From the NCBI GenBank assembly GCA_963767715.1, contig CAVYFA010000020.1, positions 20,217-84,216 of the forward strand: a DNA stretch of 64,000 bases. The letters are read 5' to 3'. A program made the translations under genes and the position numbers. Every line of letters starts with the position of its first letter. Positions within the stretch are counted from its first letter, which is position 1. Shown here piece by piece: positions 1-7,514 of this stretch. Source of the stretch: CAVSXS01 sp963767715. GTDB taxonomy: Bacteria > Chloroflexota > Ktedonobacteria > Ktedonobacterales > Ktedonobacteraceae. The notes beneath the pieces are model-generated. The model made no database searches and was not told where the DNA came from. It saw only the letters and a list, made by a program, of their open reading frames with translations.

Positions 1-632
1 AGTGGTGCATCTTCGACCGCGACCTGCTGTAACTGTGCTTCGTCCGGCACCGGCAATTTCGCCGCTGGTTGTTTCAACGTCGGCTCTTCTCCGGCAAGCT
101 GATCGTCCTCCGCCTCGCTGGCGAGCTTTTGCAGCAGCATCGCTTCGGTTTCCCCAGCGTCCTCGCTGTAGGCTGTTTCCCCATGCGCGTCAGCCACGGC
201 GGATGGGGAAACGGCTCCCGCCGTGAGCATTGAATCCATCCATTCGAAGGCGCCTTCCAGGGCGCGGCGACACCACTGGGTATAGTCGTCGCTGAGGAAA
301 TTCTCGAATTGTTCGAAGTAATCGAGATGCTGCATGGTGGTATCGAGCCAGTCCTCACCTCGTTCGAGCATCTGATCGATCAGGTCTATGTCGCTCACGC
401 CGTTGGACTGCAGGCGCGCAATCGAGGCGAGGGCCATAGGCGAAGGTCTATACTGCTGGATGCGCAGTTCGTTCTCGCCGATGTGTTCCTGCAAGACGAC
501 GAGACGCTGCCGCAGCTCTACGATGCGTTGTTGCAGGAGCCACTGCCGGTAGGCTGCATAAAATTGCTCGACCTCCTCCGGTTGCAGCGAGGCAAAGATG
601 GTCTGTAGCTGGTCGAGAAATGCCTGTTCCAC
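1..632 (-). CDS. Unknown protein, partial (runs off window start)
   Basis: An open frame on the minus strand runs from a GTG at 632-630 to the window edge without a stop, about 210 codons. It begins MEQAFLDQLQTIFASLQPEE and contains a glutamine- and leucine-rich, probably coiled-coil part (RQRLVVLQEHIGENELRIQQ) followed by an acidic, alanine-rich tail. No family was recognised. The GTG lies 4 bases past the stop of the preceding gene (637-1188), which suggests translational coupling at the end of the FHA/ftsW run. The non-ATG start is an inference; no strong ribosome binding site is visible. The coiled-coil content and position suggest a cell-envelope or division role, but this is only context. 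Confidence 0.6.
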   Translation of the reverse strand, partial: MEQAFLDQLQTIFASLQPEEVEQFYAAYRQWLLQQRIVELRQRLVVLQEHIGENELRIQQYRPSPMALASIARLQSNGVSDIDLIDQMLERGEDWLDTTMQHLDYFEQFENFLSDDYTQWCRRALEGAFEWMDSMLTAGAVSPSAVADAHGETAYSEDAGETEAMLLQKLASEAEDDQLAGEEPTLKQPAAKLPVPDEAQLQQVAVEDAP

Positions 633-636
633 GCGA

Positions 637-1188
637 CTATTCACCATCCATTTCGTCGTTTTCTGCTTCAGATGGTGGCACGGGTTGGCGGCCCCATCGT
701 TCGATCCAGCGCTGTACCAGGCGGTTCGTATTGTTACCTCCTCGCTCTGGCACAGGCTCTTCACCGTTTTCATTTGTCCCGTTCGTGATCCTGCTCAGCC
801 ACCAGGGCAATTCCATACGCGGCTCAGTATTGCTCTCTTCGTCCAGGAAAGCGCTCATATCCTCAGGCAGCAGCTCGATATCTGGTTCACCTGCCGGTTG
901 CCAGAATATTGCCGCCGGCGAGGCGTTTTCCACGTAGGCCTGATCGGGTATGTGGGCATTGGGAAATTCGAGTGAAGTTAATAAAGCGGAGATAATCGGG
1001 TTGCCATTCAAGGGATACTCGTCTTCATCCTGTTGCTCTAAAAAGACAGTATCAAGCTGGCTCTCAAGCTGTGCCAGCTCTTCCTCGAGCGCCTGACGTG
1101 TCTTGCGCAGGCTGTTGTCGATTTCCTGGTAACGTAGCCACTGCTGGTATTGACCCATATTCCCTGTTCCAGAAGTGTCCGAATACAT
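637..1188 (-). CDS. Unknown acidic protein downstream of ftsW
   Basis: A 183-residue soluble protein with no signal peptide or membrane segment. Residues about 20-55 are a predicted coiled coil (SLRKTRQALEEELAQLESQL). The rest is acidic and proline-rich, with the tryptophan-rich motif MELPWWLSRI near residue 130 and again RWIERWGR near the C-terminus. I do not recognise the family. It lies 93 bases after the SEDS gene on the same strand and 4 bases before the next unknown gene. A second start, ATG at 1158, has a better purine-rich upstream sequence (CAGGGAAT), so the first ten residues are uncertain. Confidence 0.6.
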   Translation of the reverse strand: MYSDTSGTGNMGQYQQWLRYQEIDNSLRKTRQALEEELAQLESQLDTVFLEQQDEDEYPLNGNPIISALLTSLEFPNAHIPDQAYVENASPAAIFWQPAGEPDIELLPEDMSAFLDEESNTEPRMELPWWLSRITNGTNENGEEPVPERGGNNTNRLVQRWIERWGRQPVPPSEAENDEMDGE

Positions 1189-1281
1189 AGATTCTTCTAC
1201 ATTGCATCATTTCTGATAAGGGCAGTATAGCATGTATGGAGAGATGTAACAAGCAAGTGGGCAAAGAAAAGAGCGAGCGTG

Positions 1282-2724
1282 TCACTCTGATGCTTTGCGC
1301 TCCATTGCTGTAATATGCGAGATGCGCAGCAGGATGCCGATGATAATGTAGTTAGCGATGATGGAACTGCCTCCATAACTGAGGAAGGGGAGCGGGAGAC
1401 CTGTGAGCGGCAGAAATTTCATGTTGCCTGCCATGATGACGAAGGCCTGGATGGCAAAGATCGATGTCAGGCCGGCGGCGAGCAACTGGTTGAAGGGGTC
1501 ACTTGCCTCGATTGCGATGTGATAGCCCCGGTAGATAATCAGCAGGTAGAGGCCGATGATGGCGAACAGCCCGGCCAGCCCCAGTTCCTCGCCAAGTTGC
1601 GTAAAGATCATATCGGATTGCACGACCGGCACGAAGGCCCCGGCGTGACCCAGGCCGATACCCGTGCCGAGAATGCCGCCGCTGGCGAGCGCGATCAGGC
1701 CTTGTAGAACCTGGAACGCGGACCCCTCGGCGAGTTGTTGAGGGCAGGCTGGCCCGAACCGCTGGCAGTTCACCGGGTCAATGGAGACAGTCGTGAAGCG
1801 CGCCTGCACATAGGGAAAAATTTTATAGCCAAGGAAGCCCAACACGAAGAAGACCAGCAGGCTGACAATAACGTACGAGAGCTTGCCGCTGCCCAGGTAG
1901 AGCATGGCCAGGAAGATGCCGTAGATCAGCAGCGCCAGGCCCAGTTCGCGAATGAAGAGGAACAACACCAGCGAGATGGCCAGCATAAGAGCCAGCGGGC
2001 CAAGCTGGCGAAGCGGCGGCAGGCGAAGCGGCCCGATTTCTCCGAAACGTGTGCGGAATGGGCCGATCAGGAAGTTGCCTTCGGCGATCACGTCGATATT
2101 GTCGCTGAGATAGCCGGCGAAGAAGATCACGATAAAGATTTTCAGCAGTTCGGATGGCTGGAGGTTGAGCGGGCCGAAGTTCAACTGGTCGTGCGTGGGA
2201 GAATTGAAGTTCTTCACACGCAGGGCGTTGACCAGCGTGGCCGCAACCAGAAAGATGCCGAGCGCGGCCCAGGTATACTTATAGCGCCGCAGCCAGCCCA
2301 TACTGCGCAGGCCGAACAGCGTGATGATGCAGACGAACAGCCCGATGATCACCCACAGCAACTGGCGAGCACCCAGGATCGGGTCGCCGATGGCGGGTAC
2401 CGTCTGCAGGCGCGTTGCCATCAGCACACCGATGCCGCTCATCAGGCCGACGAGCGGCAGGAGAATCTGGTCGGCCCTGGGGTAAAATAAGCTGAATGTA
2501 ACGTTAACCAGCACCAGCACAACGATCAGGCCAATGATGGGGATGAGTGAGCTGACGGTTGGGAGAATAGCCGTGCTAAACGGTATCGTATTCTGGCCTT
2601 TGTTGATCTCCACCTCGTAATAGCGGGATAAGGGCAACTGTATCATGCCCAGCAGCAGGATCATGAATGGGATGATGAAGAGTCCGAGTTCTTTCCAGCG
2701 ATAGCGTTGAAGGAGGTTTCTCAT
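1282..2724 (-). CDS. SEDS peptidoglycan glycosyltransferase (FtsW/RodA/SpoVE family)
   Basis: A 480-residue polytopic membrane protein. SEDS proteins polymerise lipid II into glycan strands with a class B penicillin-binding protein. About ten hydrophobic segments are visible. The C-terminal half carries SEDS hallmarks: ASGGILGTGIGLGHAG, then FTQLGEELGLAGLFAI, then GLPLPFLSYGGSSI before the last helix. The length is slightly above the usual 380-430 because of an N-terminal extension of about 60 residues holding an extra helix. It follows two FHA-domain genes on the same strand, the order seen in actinobacterial fhaA-fhaB-rodA-pbpA clusters. No PBP or kinase gene follows here. FtsW and RodA cannot be told apart from sequence alone; the FHA context favours the RodA/FtsW of the actinobacterial type. 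Confidence 0.92.
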   Translation of the reverse strand: MRNLLQRYRWKELGLFIIPFMILLLGMIQLPLSRYYEVEINKGQNTIPFSTAILPTVSSLIPIIGLIVVLVLVNVTFSLFYPRADQILLPLVGLMSGIGVLMATRLQTVPAIGDPILGARQLLWVIIGLFVCIITLFGLRSMGWLRRYKYTWAALGIFLVAATLVNALRVKNFNSPTHDQLNFGPLNLQPSELLKIFIVIFFAGYLSDNIDVIAEGNFLIGPFRTRFGEIGPLRLPPLRQLGPLALMLAISLVLFLFIRELGLALLIYGIFLAMLYLGSGKLSYVIVSLLVFFVLGFLGYKIFPYVQARFTTVSIDPVNCQRFGPACPQQLAEGSAFQVLQGLIALASGGILGTGIGLGHAGAFVPVVQSDMIFTQLGEELGLAGLFAIIGLYLLIIYRGYHIAIEASDPFNQLLAAGLTSIFAIQAFVIMAGNMKFLPLTGLPLPFLSYGGSSIIANYIIIGILLRISHITAMERKASE

Positions 2725-2758
2725 ACAAATGCCTGATCTCTATTGTCTCTCTAGTTTT

Positions 2759-3205
2759 TTACTGCTTCAACTGAAAACGAATATATCCGACCTGTACCAT
2801 GTCGCCAAAGCGCGCCGGCAGGGCTTCGCGCGCCGGCTGGTTATTCAGGAAGGTGCCGTTGGTACTGCCGGCATCCTGCACGAACCAGGTGCCGTTGCGG
2901 AACCACATGCGCGTATGCTCGCCCGAGATGAAGCTCTCCGGTATCTGGATGGTGTTCGTAGGGCCGCGCCCGATGGTGGTCTGCGTTTTCAACGGGTAGC
3001 TGGTTCCCGGCACAATGCGGCTCGGGCCGCTGTCAACCACCACCAGGTGACCCACTACGGGCGCATCCTTCCCGGCGCCGCGCTCGACGCCGGCTGACGT
3101 TTTCCGCAGGTCGCGCGAGATGGCGATGACGACCTGCATCAGGAAGAGGTAGAGCAAGATGATCAGCAATATTCGTAAGATCAATAAGAACACATCTAAC
3201 GTCAT
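2759..3205 (-). CDS. Membrane-anchored FHA-domain protein (FhaB/FipA-like)
   Basis: A 148-residue protein with one N-terminal hydrophobic segment (residues about 3-27), a short basic linker and a C-terminal forkhead-associated domain (about 73-146). FHA domains bind phosphothreonine peptides. The core motifs are present: TIGRGPTNTIQIPE, then SGEHTRMWF and the closing DAGSTNGTFLNNQ. The domain order matches actinobacterial FhaB (FipA), which links Ser/Thr kinase signalling to cell division. It sits 34 bases upstream of the SEDS gene and 38 bases after the FhaA-like gene, so the three are likely co-transcribed. A role in phospho-dependent control of peptidoglycan synthesis is inferred from family and context. 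Confidence 0.85.
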   Translation of the reverse strand: MTLDVFLLILRILLIILLYLFLMQVVIAISRDLRKTSAGVERGAGKDAPVVGHLVVVDSGPSRIVPGTSYPLKTQTTIGRGPTNTIQIPESFISGEHTRMWFRNGTWFVQDAGSTNGTFLNNQPAREALPARFGDMVQVGYIRFQLKQ

Positions 3206-3243
3206 AATCGATTAACAGGGTTTCCTTTGCGGCAACCCGCCCC

Positions 3244-4104
3244 TTATCTTCGCTGAAAGTAAAAGTCATAACTGCCAATCGTGAAGCGGTCACCGTTCTG
3301 CAAGACGTGCATACGCAGGTTCGGTGTGCCGTTCACCGTGATGCCATTGGTGCTGCCGAGATCATAAATTGTGAATTGCCCATCAGCCTGATATTTGATC
3401 TGGGCGTGGTAGCGCGAAACTCGTTTGTCTTCAACAATAATATCATTGGTAAGCTGCCGGCCAATATTGACGACCGGCTTCTCGATGCGGTAATCCTTCT
3501 GGTTGCCCGATTGTGACAGTCGGATGGTCAGCCACGCCTGCGGTATAGCGGGAGCGTATGTCGGCTGAACGCCGGAAGGGTTAGTCATGCCCCCGTAGCC
3601 GGGTGGATTGGTTATACCCGGCATTGGCTGTCCCGCCGCCTGTAACTGCATCTGCAACTGCGCCAGTTGCTCCTTGCTCAGCGACTGCGTATGCATGATG
3701 CCACTCTCGTTATTGATGCTCTTGTCGATCAACGTGGCCTCGATATGCATATCGCCCACGCGCAGATTACTGCTGGGATGCAGGCGAAAGACCGGGTTCA
3801 CGCGTAGCGTATAATTGTGCAAGCGCGCGAAATGCACCAGTTGCTCTTCCCAGCCCTGTTTTAAGGTGGCCTCGACGGGCTGCAACTGCTGGTGATCTTT
3901 GTAGCTGAGATAGATGTCGTAGATTTCAGGCGCCAGGCGCCATCCTTCTCCCTGGATCAGCGACCCGTCCTCCATGGCGCGTTCGAGCCGGCGAGCGATC
4001 TGCGCGGGCTGTAGCTTTGTCGGGAAAAAAAACGCGAAAGGCCCCTCCACAATGCGCTGCATAAACGCTTCGACCTTGTTGAGCGGGTTCTGACGAGTTT
4101 TCAC
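3244..4104 (-). CDS. FhaA-like protein: DUF3662 plus FHA domain
   Basis: A 286-residue protein with an N-terminal DUF3662 region (residues 5-115; LNKVEAFMQRIVEGPFAFFF, LQPAQIARRLERAMEDG), a proline- and glutamine-rich linker (about 140-185), and a C-terminal FHA domain (190-285; NIGRQLTNDIIVEDKRVSRY and DLGSTNGITVNG). This is the architecture of mycobacterial FhaA, a phosphothreonine reader that acts in cell-wall synthesis. The start is a GTG preceded by AAGGAA about 8 bases upstream. It lies 15 bases after the ribF stop and before fhaB and ftsW, placing envelope control at the tail of the translation operon. Confidence 0.87.
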   Translation of the reverse strand: MKTRQNPLNKVEAFMQRIVEGPFAFFFPTKLQPAQIARRLERAMEDGSLIQGEGWRLAPEIYDIYLSYKDHQQLQPVEATLKQGWEEQLVHFARLHNYTLRVNPVFRLHPSSNLRVGDMHIEATLIDKSINNESGIMHTQSLSKEQLAQLQMQLQAAGQPMPGITNPPGYGGMTNPSGVQPTYAPAIPQAWLTIRLSQSGNQKDYRIEKPVVNIGRQLTNDIIVEDKRVSRYHAQIKYQADGQFTIYDLGSTNGITVNGTPNLRMHVLQNGDRFTIGSYDFYFQRR

Positions 4105-4119
4105 CCTGCACGTTCCTTT

Positions 4120-5083
4120 TTATAAGAGCAGCCGCGTCTGCTGTACATCGCGGGCCATCTGTGCTATCAGCGCATCGATACTATCAAAACGTTCTTCGTC
4201 GCGCAAGCGCGCCACAAACTCTATTATAATCAACCGGTCGTACAGGTCAAGTTCAGTATCCAGCAAGTACGCCTCAACCACGCGCTTCTTTCCATCGAAC
4301 ATCGGGCGGACCCCGACACTGACCGCGCTCTTCCACGCTACCTGCGACTCATTATACAAGACGGGTGCGTTTCCAGACCCGTCACTTTTAGCTAGGTTTC
4401 CTATATACACGCGCGCTGCGTAGATGCCGTTGGCCGGAAGCAGTTTATGTGGCTGCGGGAGCAGGTTCGCCGTCGGATAGCCCAGCAGCCTGCCGCGCTG
4501 ATCGCCGTCGTACGACGATGCCGCTCTCGATGACGGGGTGGCCCAACAGTTCATTTGCCTCAGCAATGTGTCCCTCACTTACCAATGAACGGATGCGCGT
4601 ACTGCTTATGCGTGTGCGTTCCGCCTCTTCCAATTGGATAGCCTTGACGAGAATGTCATGCTCCTGCCCGTACTGCCGCAGAAAGGCGATATTGCCCATG
4701 CGGTTGTGCCCCAGGCTAAAATCGCTTCCCACCACCATGGCCTTGATCGCGAAGCGTGCGCGCAGTTCGTCCAGAAACGCCCCGGCGCTCAGACTCGCTA
4801 CCTCAGTTGTAAAATGTACAACAATGGAGTTACTCACCCCCCCGTAGCGTTTCGCCAGCGCCAGCTTCTCCTCCAGTGTCGTGAGGCATTCCAGCTCGAT
4901 GCCAGGCCTCACCACCAGCAGCGTGTGCGGGTTAAACGTCACCATGACCGGTGTGCTGCCGGTCTCGCGCGCAACTTCCCCCAGCTCGCGCAGCAACTGC
5001 AGATGTCCCCGGTGAATCCCATCAAAATTGCCAATCGTAATGGCAATCGGTTGATCGCTCGATACAGTTGTAGTTAGATCCAT
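4120..5083 (-). pseudogene. ribF: Bifunctional riboflavin kinase/FAD synthetase, frameshifted
   Basis: RibF makes FMN and FAD from riboflavin. The N-terminal FAD synthetase half is intact in one frame (5083 to about 4510): GNFDGIHRGH with the HxGH nucleotidyltransferase motif, then VVGSDFSLGHNR and ISSTRIRSLV. The riboflavin kinase half continues in another frame (about 4515 to 4120): YDGDQRGRLLGYPTANLL and NGIYAARVYIG. The crossing point is at the palindromic word CGTCGTACGACG (4506-4517); one base too many or two too few there breaks the gene. Both halves are otherwise well conserved, so a sequencing indel is likelier than decay, since FAD synthesis is normally essential. It lies 81 bases downstream of truB in the same run. 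Confidence 0.88.
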
Positions 5084-5164
5084 ACGTTGTTCGTGTGACT
5101 ATCCTCCCAGGTTTTCAGGCCTAATAGTATCACAGCAGCCAGGAGAAGTAAACGGAAAATGTGC

Positions 5165-6056
5165 TTATTCAAACACCTTCACCGGCTGCCATACCCCTCT
5201 CTCTGCATCCCACCCTGCAATCGCCAGAAACCGCCCGCTGTCATCGTACACCCGCGCCAAGCTTCTGTTCACCCGCATCCTGTGCTTCGCCATAGCCGCT
5301 GAATGCGTTGCCGTGCCGCACGCGCGCTGCTGTCTCCTCGTCGAGTGTGATGGTGGGATACTGCTCCACCGCCATATCCGCCGGGTAGAGATATTCCCCG
5401 ACGCTCCCCTGGGCGGCGGCTTCCGCGAGCTGTTCGAGCGTGATGCTGTCGGCCAGCCGGAATGGGCCGCTGCGCGTGCGAACCAGGGCGCACAGGTGCG
5501 CCCCGTAGCCTGAGCGCTCGCCGAGATCATGGGCCAGTGAGCGGATGTAGGTACCCTTGCTGCATTCGATCTCGAGGGTAAGCTGTGGCGGATGCCAGTC
5601 GAGAATGTCCAGGTGGGAGATGGTGACGGGGCGCGCGGCGAGCGCCAGTTCCTCGCCGGCCCTGGCACGCTTGTAGGCAGGCTGGCCTTGCAACTTGATG
5701 GCGGAGTAGCGCGGCGGAACCTGCATCTGCTCGCCGAGGAAAGCCGGCAGCAGCGACTCGATATATGCGCGCGACAGGGTAGCGGTGGTAGTCGTTTGCA
5801 CGACTGTACCCTCGGCATCGTACGTATCGGTTTCGATGCCGAAGTAGAGCGTGGCGCGGTAAGCCTTGCCGCTCTCGCTGAGGTATTCGGCGACGCGCGT
5901 AGCCTGCCCAACACAGATAGGCAGCACGCCGCTCGCCGCCGGGTCAAGCGTTCCCGCGTGGCCGACGCGCCGCTGTGCGAGCAGCTTGCGCACCCTGGCC
6001 ACGACATCGTGCGAGGTCATGCCGGTGGGCTTGTTGATGTTGAGTATTCCATCCAT
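5165..6056 (-). pseudogene. truB: tRNA pseudouridine-55 synthase, frameshifted near C-terminus
   Basis: TruB forms pseudouridine 55 in the T-loop of tRNAs. The start MDGILNINKPTGMTS and the catalytic block RRVGHAGTLDPAASGVLPI (with the nucleophilic Asp) are clear, as are the YSAIKLQGQPAYKRAR and CSKGTYIRSLAHDLGE motifs. The main frame ends with an aberrant tail at 5241, while the expected C-terminus (ARVYDDSGRFLAIAGWD, ending at 5165) continues in another frame. Removing one G around 5258-5262 (TTGGCGCGGG on the coding strand) joins them into a protein of normal length, about 296 residues. It follows nrnA by 5 bases. A sequencing indel is the simplest explanation. Confidence 0.9.
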
Positions 6057-6061
6057 ATGGT

Positions 6062-7117
6062 TTAGTTCTGGGCGACATCGGTAGGGACAGGCGGCTCCAT
6101 CTCCCTCTTTAGCTCCCCTACCACAAACTCCACGGCCTGCTCGATGGGCATATAGAGCGTGGCGCCTGCCGCGCGGGGGTGGCCGCCGCCCTGGCCGCGA
6201 CCCTGGCTGAGGCGCTGGCAGATCTCTGCCGCGTTGTAGGGTCTGGCGCAGCGCAGGCTCAGGTGCGTGGTGGTCGGGTCGCCGTAGTTTTTGAAGAAGG
6301 CCGCCACCTGGACGCCCTCGATGTCGCGCATCATGCCCGACGTGTTCTCGTCCATGTCCGGCGTGGCGCCGGCCGCCGCGAGCGTTGCATCGGTCGCCAT
6401 CGCCCAGATCAGGCGGCCCTCGCAGGCGGTCTGCGCGCTGGCGAGGATCATGGACTGGAAGCGCACCTGCGCTAGCGGCCGCGTGCGATAGATGGGCTGC
6501 ACGACCGTTTCGGGGATGGCCCCGGCGCACAGCAGCACAGCCGCCACTTCAAAGCTGCGCGGGGTTGTGTTGGTGAACTGGAACGAACTGGTATCGGTGA
6601 TGAGGCCGGTCAGCAGGCACAGGGCCGCGTCTCGGTCGAGAGGCAGGTGCGCCTGCTGCTGGAACAGCACGAGCAGTTCGGCGGTCGCCGCCGAGGTGGG
6701 GTCGATGATGTTGACCTGCCCGCAGCCATCACTGCTGACGTGATGGTCCAGGTTGAGCACGCGAGCCTGGTCGAAGAAGTCGCGGTGCGCCTCGTAGAGG
6801 CCGCCGAAGCGGTAGAACTCCCCGGCATCCAGGGCGATTACCAGGTCGAAGTTCTCGTCTTCGAGGGTTTGCCGCAGGCCGGCGATGCCGGGCAGGAACG
6901 ACAGGTTGCCCGGCGCGGGATCGGCGCAGGCGGCCACGCACGTTTTGCCCAGCAGGCCCAGGATACGTGCGAGACCCAGCGCCGAGCCGATGCAATCGCC
7001 GTCGGGATGCTCGTGGGCAATCAGCAAAATGCGCTGCGCCGGCTCGATCATGGCCATTGCCTCCAGGACGAGCTCCGGGTTCAACTGCGCATCCAGCCCG
7101 CGTGCCTCTTCACTCAT
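6062..7117 (-). CDS. nrnA: DHH/DHHA1 phosphoesterase, NrnA-like nanoRNase
   Basis: A protein of about 351 residues of the DHH superfamily. NrnA-type enzymes degrade nanoRNAs and dephosphorylate pAp. The N-terminal DHH domain has HEHPDGDCIGSALGLARIL, an LVIALDAGEF block and the namesake LNLDHHVSSDGCG. The C-terminal DHHA1 domain ends in GQGGGHPRAAGATL. The chosen ATG at 7117 overlaps the end of rbfA and has a GGAAG ribosome binding site 5 bases upstream; an in-frame ATG at 7132 is also possible. The order rbfA-nrnA-truB is common in Gram-positives and Chloroflexota, linking ribosome maturation and RNA turnover. Confidence 0.9.
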   Translation of the reverse strand: MSEEARGLDAQLNPELVLEAMAMIEPAQRILLIAHEHPDGDCIGSALGLARILGLLGKTCVAACADPAPGNLSFLPGIAGLRQTLEDENFDLVIALDAGEFYRFGGLYEAHRDFFDQARVLNLDHHVSSDGCGQVNIIDPTSAATAELLVLFQQQAHLPLDRDAALCLLTGLITDTSSFQFTNTTPRSFEVAAVLLCAGAIPETVVQPIYRTRPLAQVRFQSMILASAQTACEGRLIWAMATDATLAAAGATPDMDENTSGMMRDIEGVQVAAFFKNYGDPTTTHLSLRCARPYNAAEICQRLSQGRGQGGGHPRAAGATLYMPIEQAVEFVVGELKREMEPPVPTDVAQN

Positions 7118-7487
7118 GAGCGCTTCCTTCATCGACCGGCTGCTCACTTCCCACTTCCTTGATGAGGTCGAGGATGCGCGCGCCCTCCTCGATGGAGTGA
7201 TCGAGTTTGAACACGATCTCGGGGGTGTAGCGCAGGTCGAGGCGGCCGGCAAGCTCGTGGCGCAGGAAGCCTGTGGCGTGCTGCAGCGCGCGCATCGTGC
7301 CGTTTTGCTCGTCCTTGTTCCCCATCACGCTGGTATAGATTTTAGCGTGACGGTAATCGCCACTCACCTCGACGCGGGTGATGCTGACGAAACCGACGCG
7401 CGGGTCCTTGACGCGCGTGCGCAGCAGATCGCTCAGTTCGACGGCGATCAGCTCGCCGAGCTTCTCTTGTCTATGTGGATTAGGCAT
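7110..7487 (-). CDS. rbfA: 30S ribosome-binding factor A
   Basis: RbfA is a small KH-like protein that binds 16S rRNA helix 1 during late 30S maturation and cold adaptation. The 125-residue product matches the family in length and motifs: EKLGELIAVELSDLLRTRVK, DPRVGFVSITRVEVSGDY, then LRHELAGRLDLRYTPEIVFK. The last 15 residues are an acidic tail. It starts 27 bases after the infB stop and overlaps the nrnA start by 8 bases, which implies translational coupling. Confidence 0.95.
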   Translation of the reverse strand: MPNPHRQEKLGELIAVELSDLLRTRVKDPRVGFVSITRVEVSGDYRHAKIYTSVMGNKDEQNGTMRALQHATGFLRHELAGRLDLRYTPEIVFKLDHSIEEGARILDLIKEVGSEQPVDEGSAHE

Positions 7488-7514
7488 CGGTTGTTCCCCT
7501 ACATTTATTTTACC

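Noticed and set aside
1735..2490. 251-codon plus-strand frame
   Set aside because: It lies opposite the SEDS gene, is rich in Gln/Glu/His/Arg and has no family features; it is a shadow of the coding strand.
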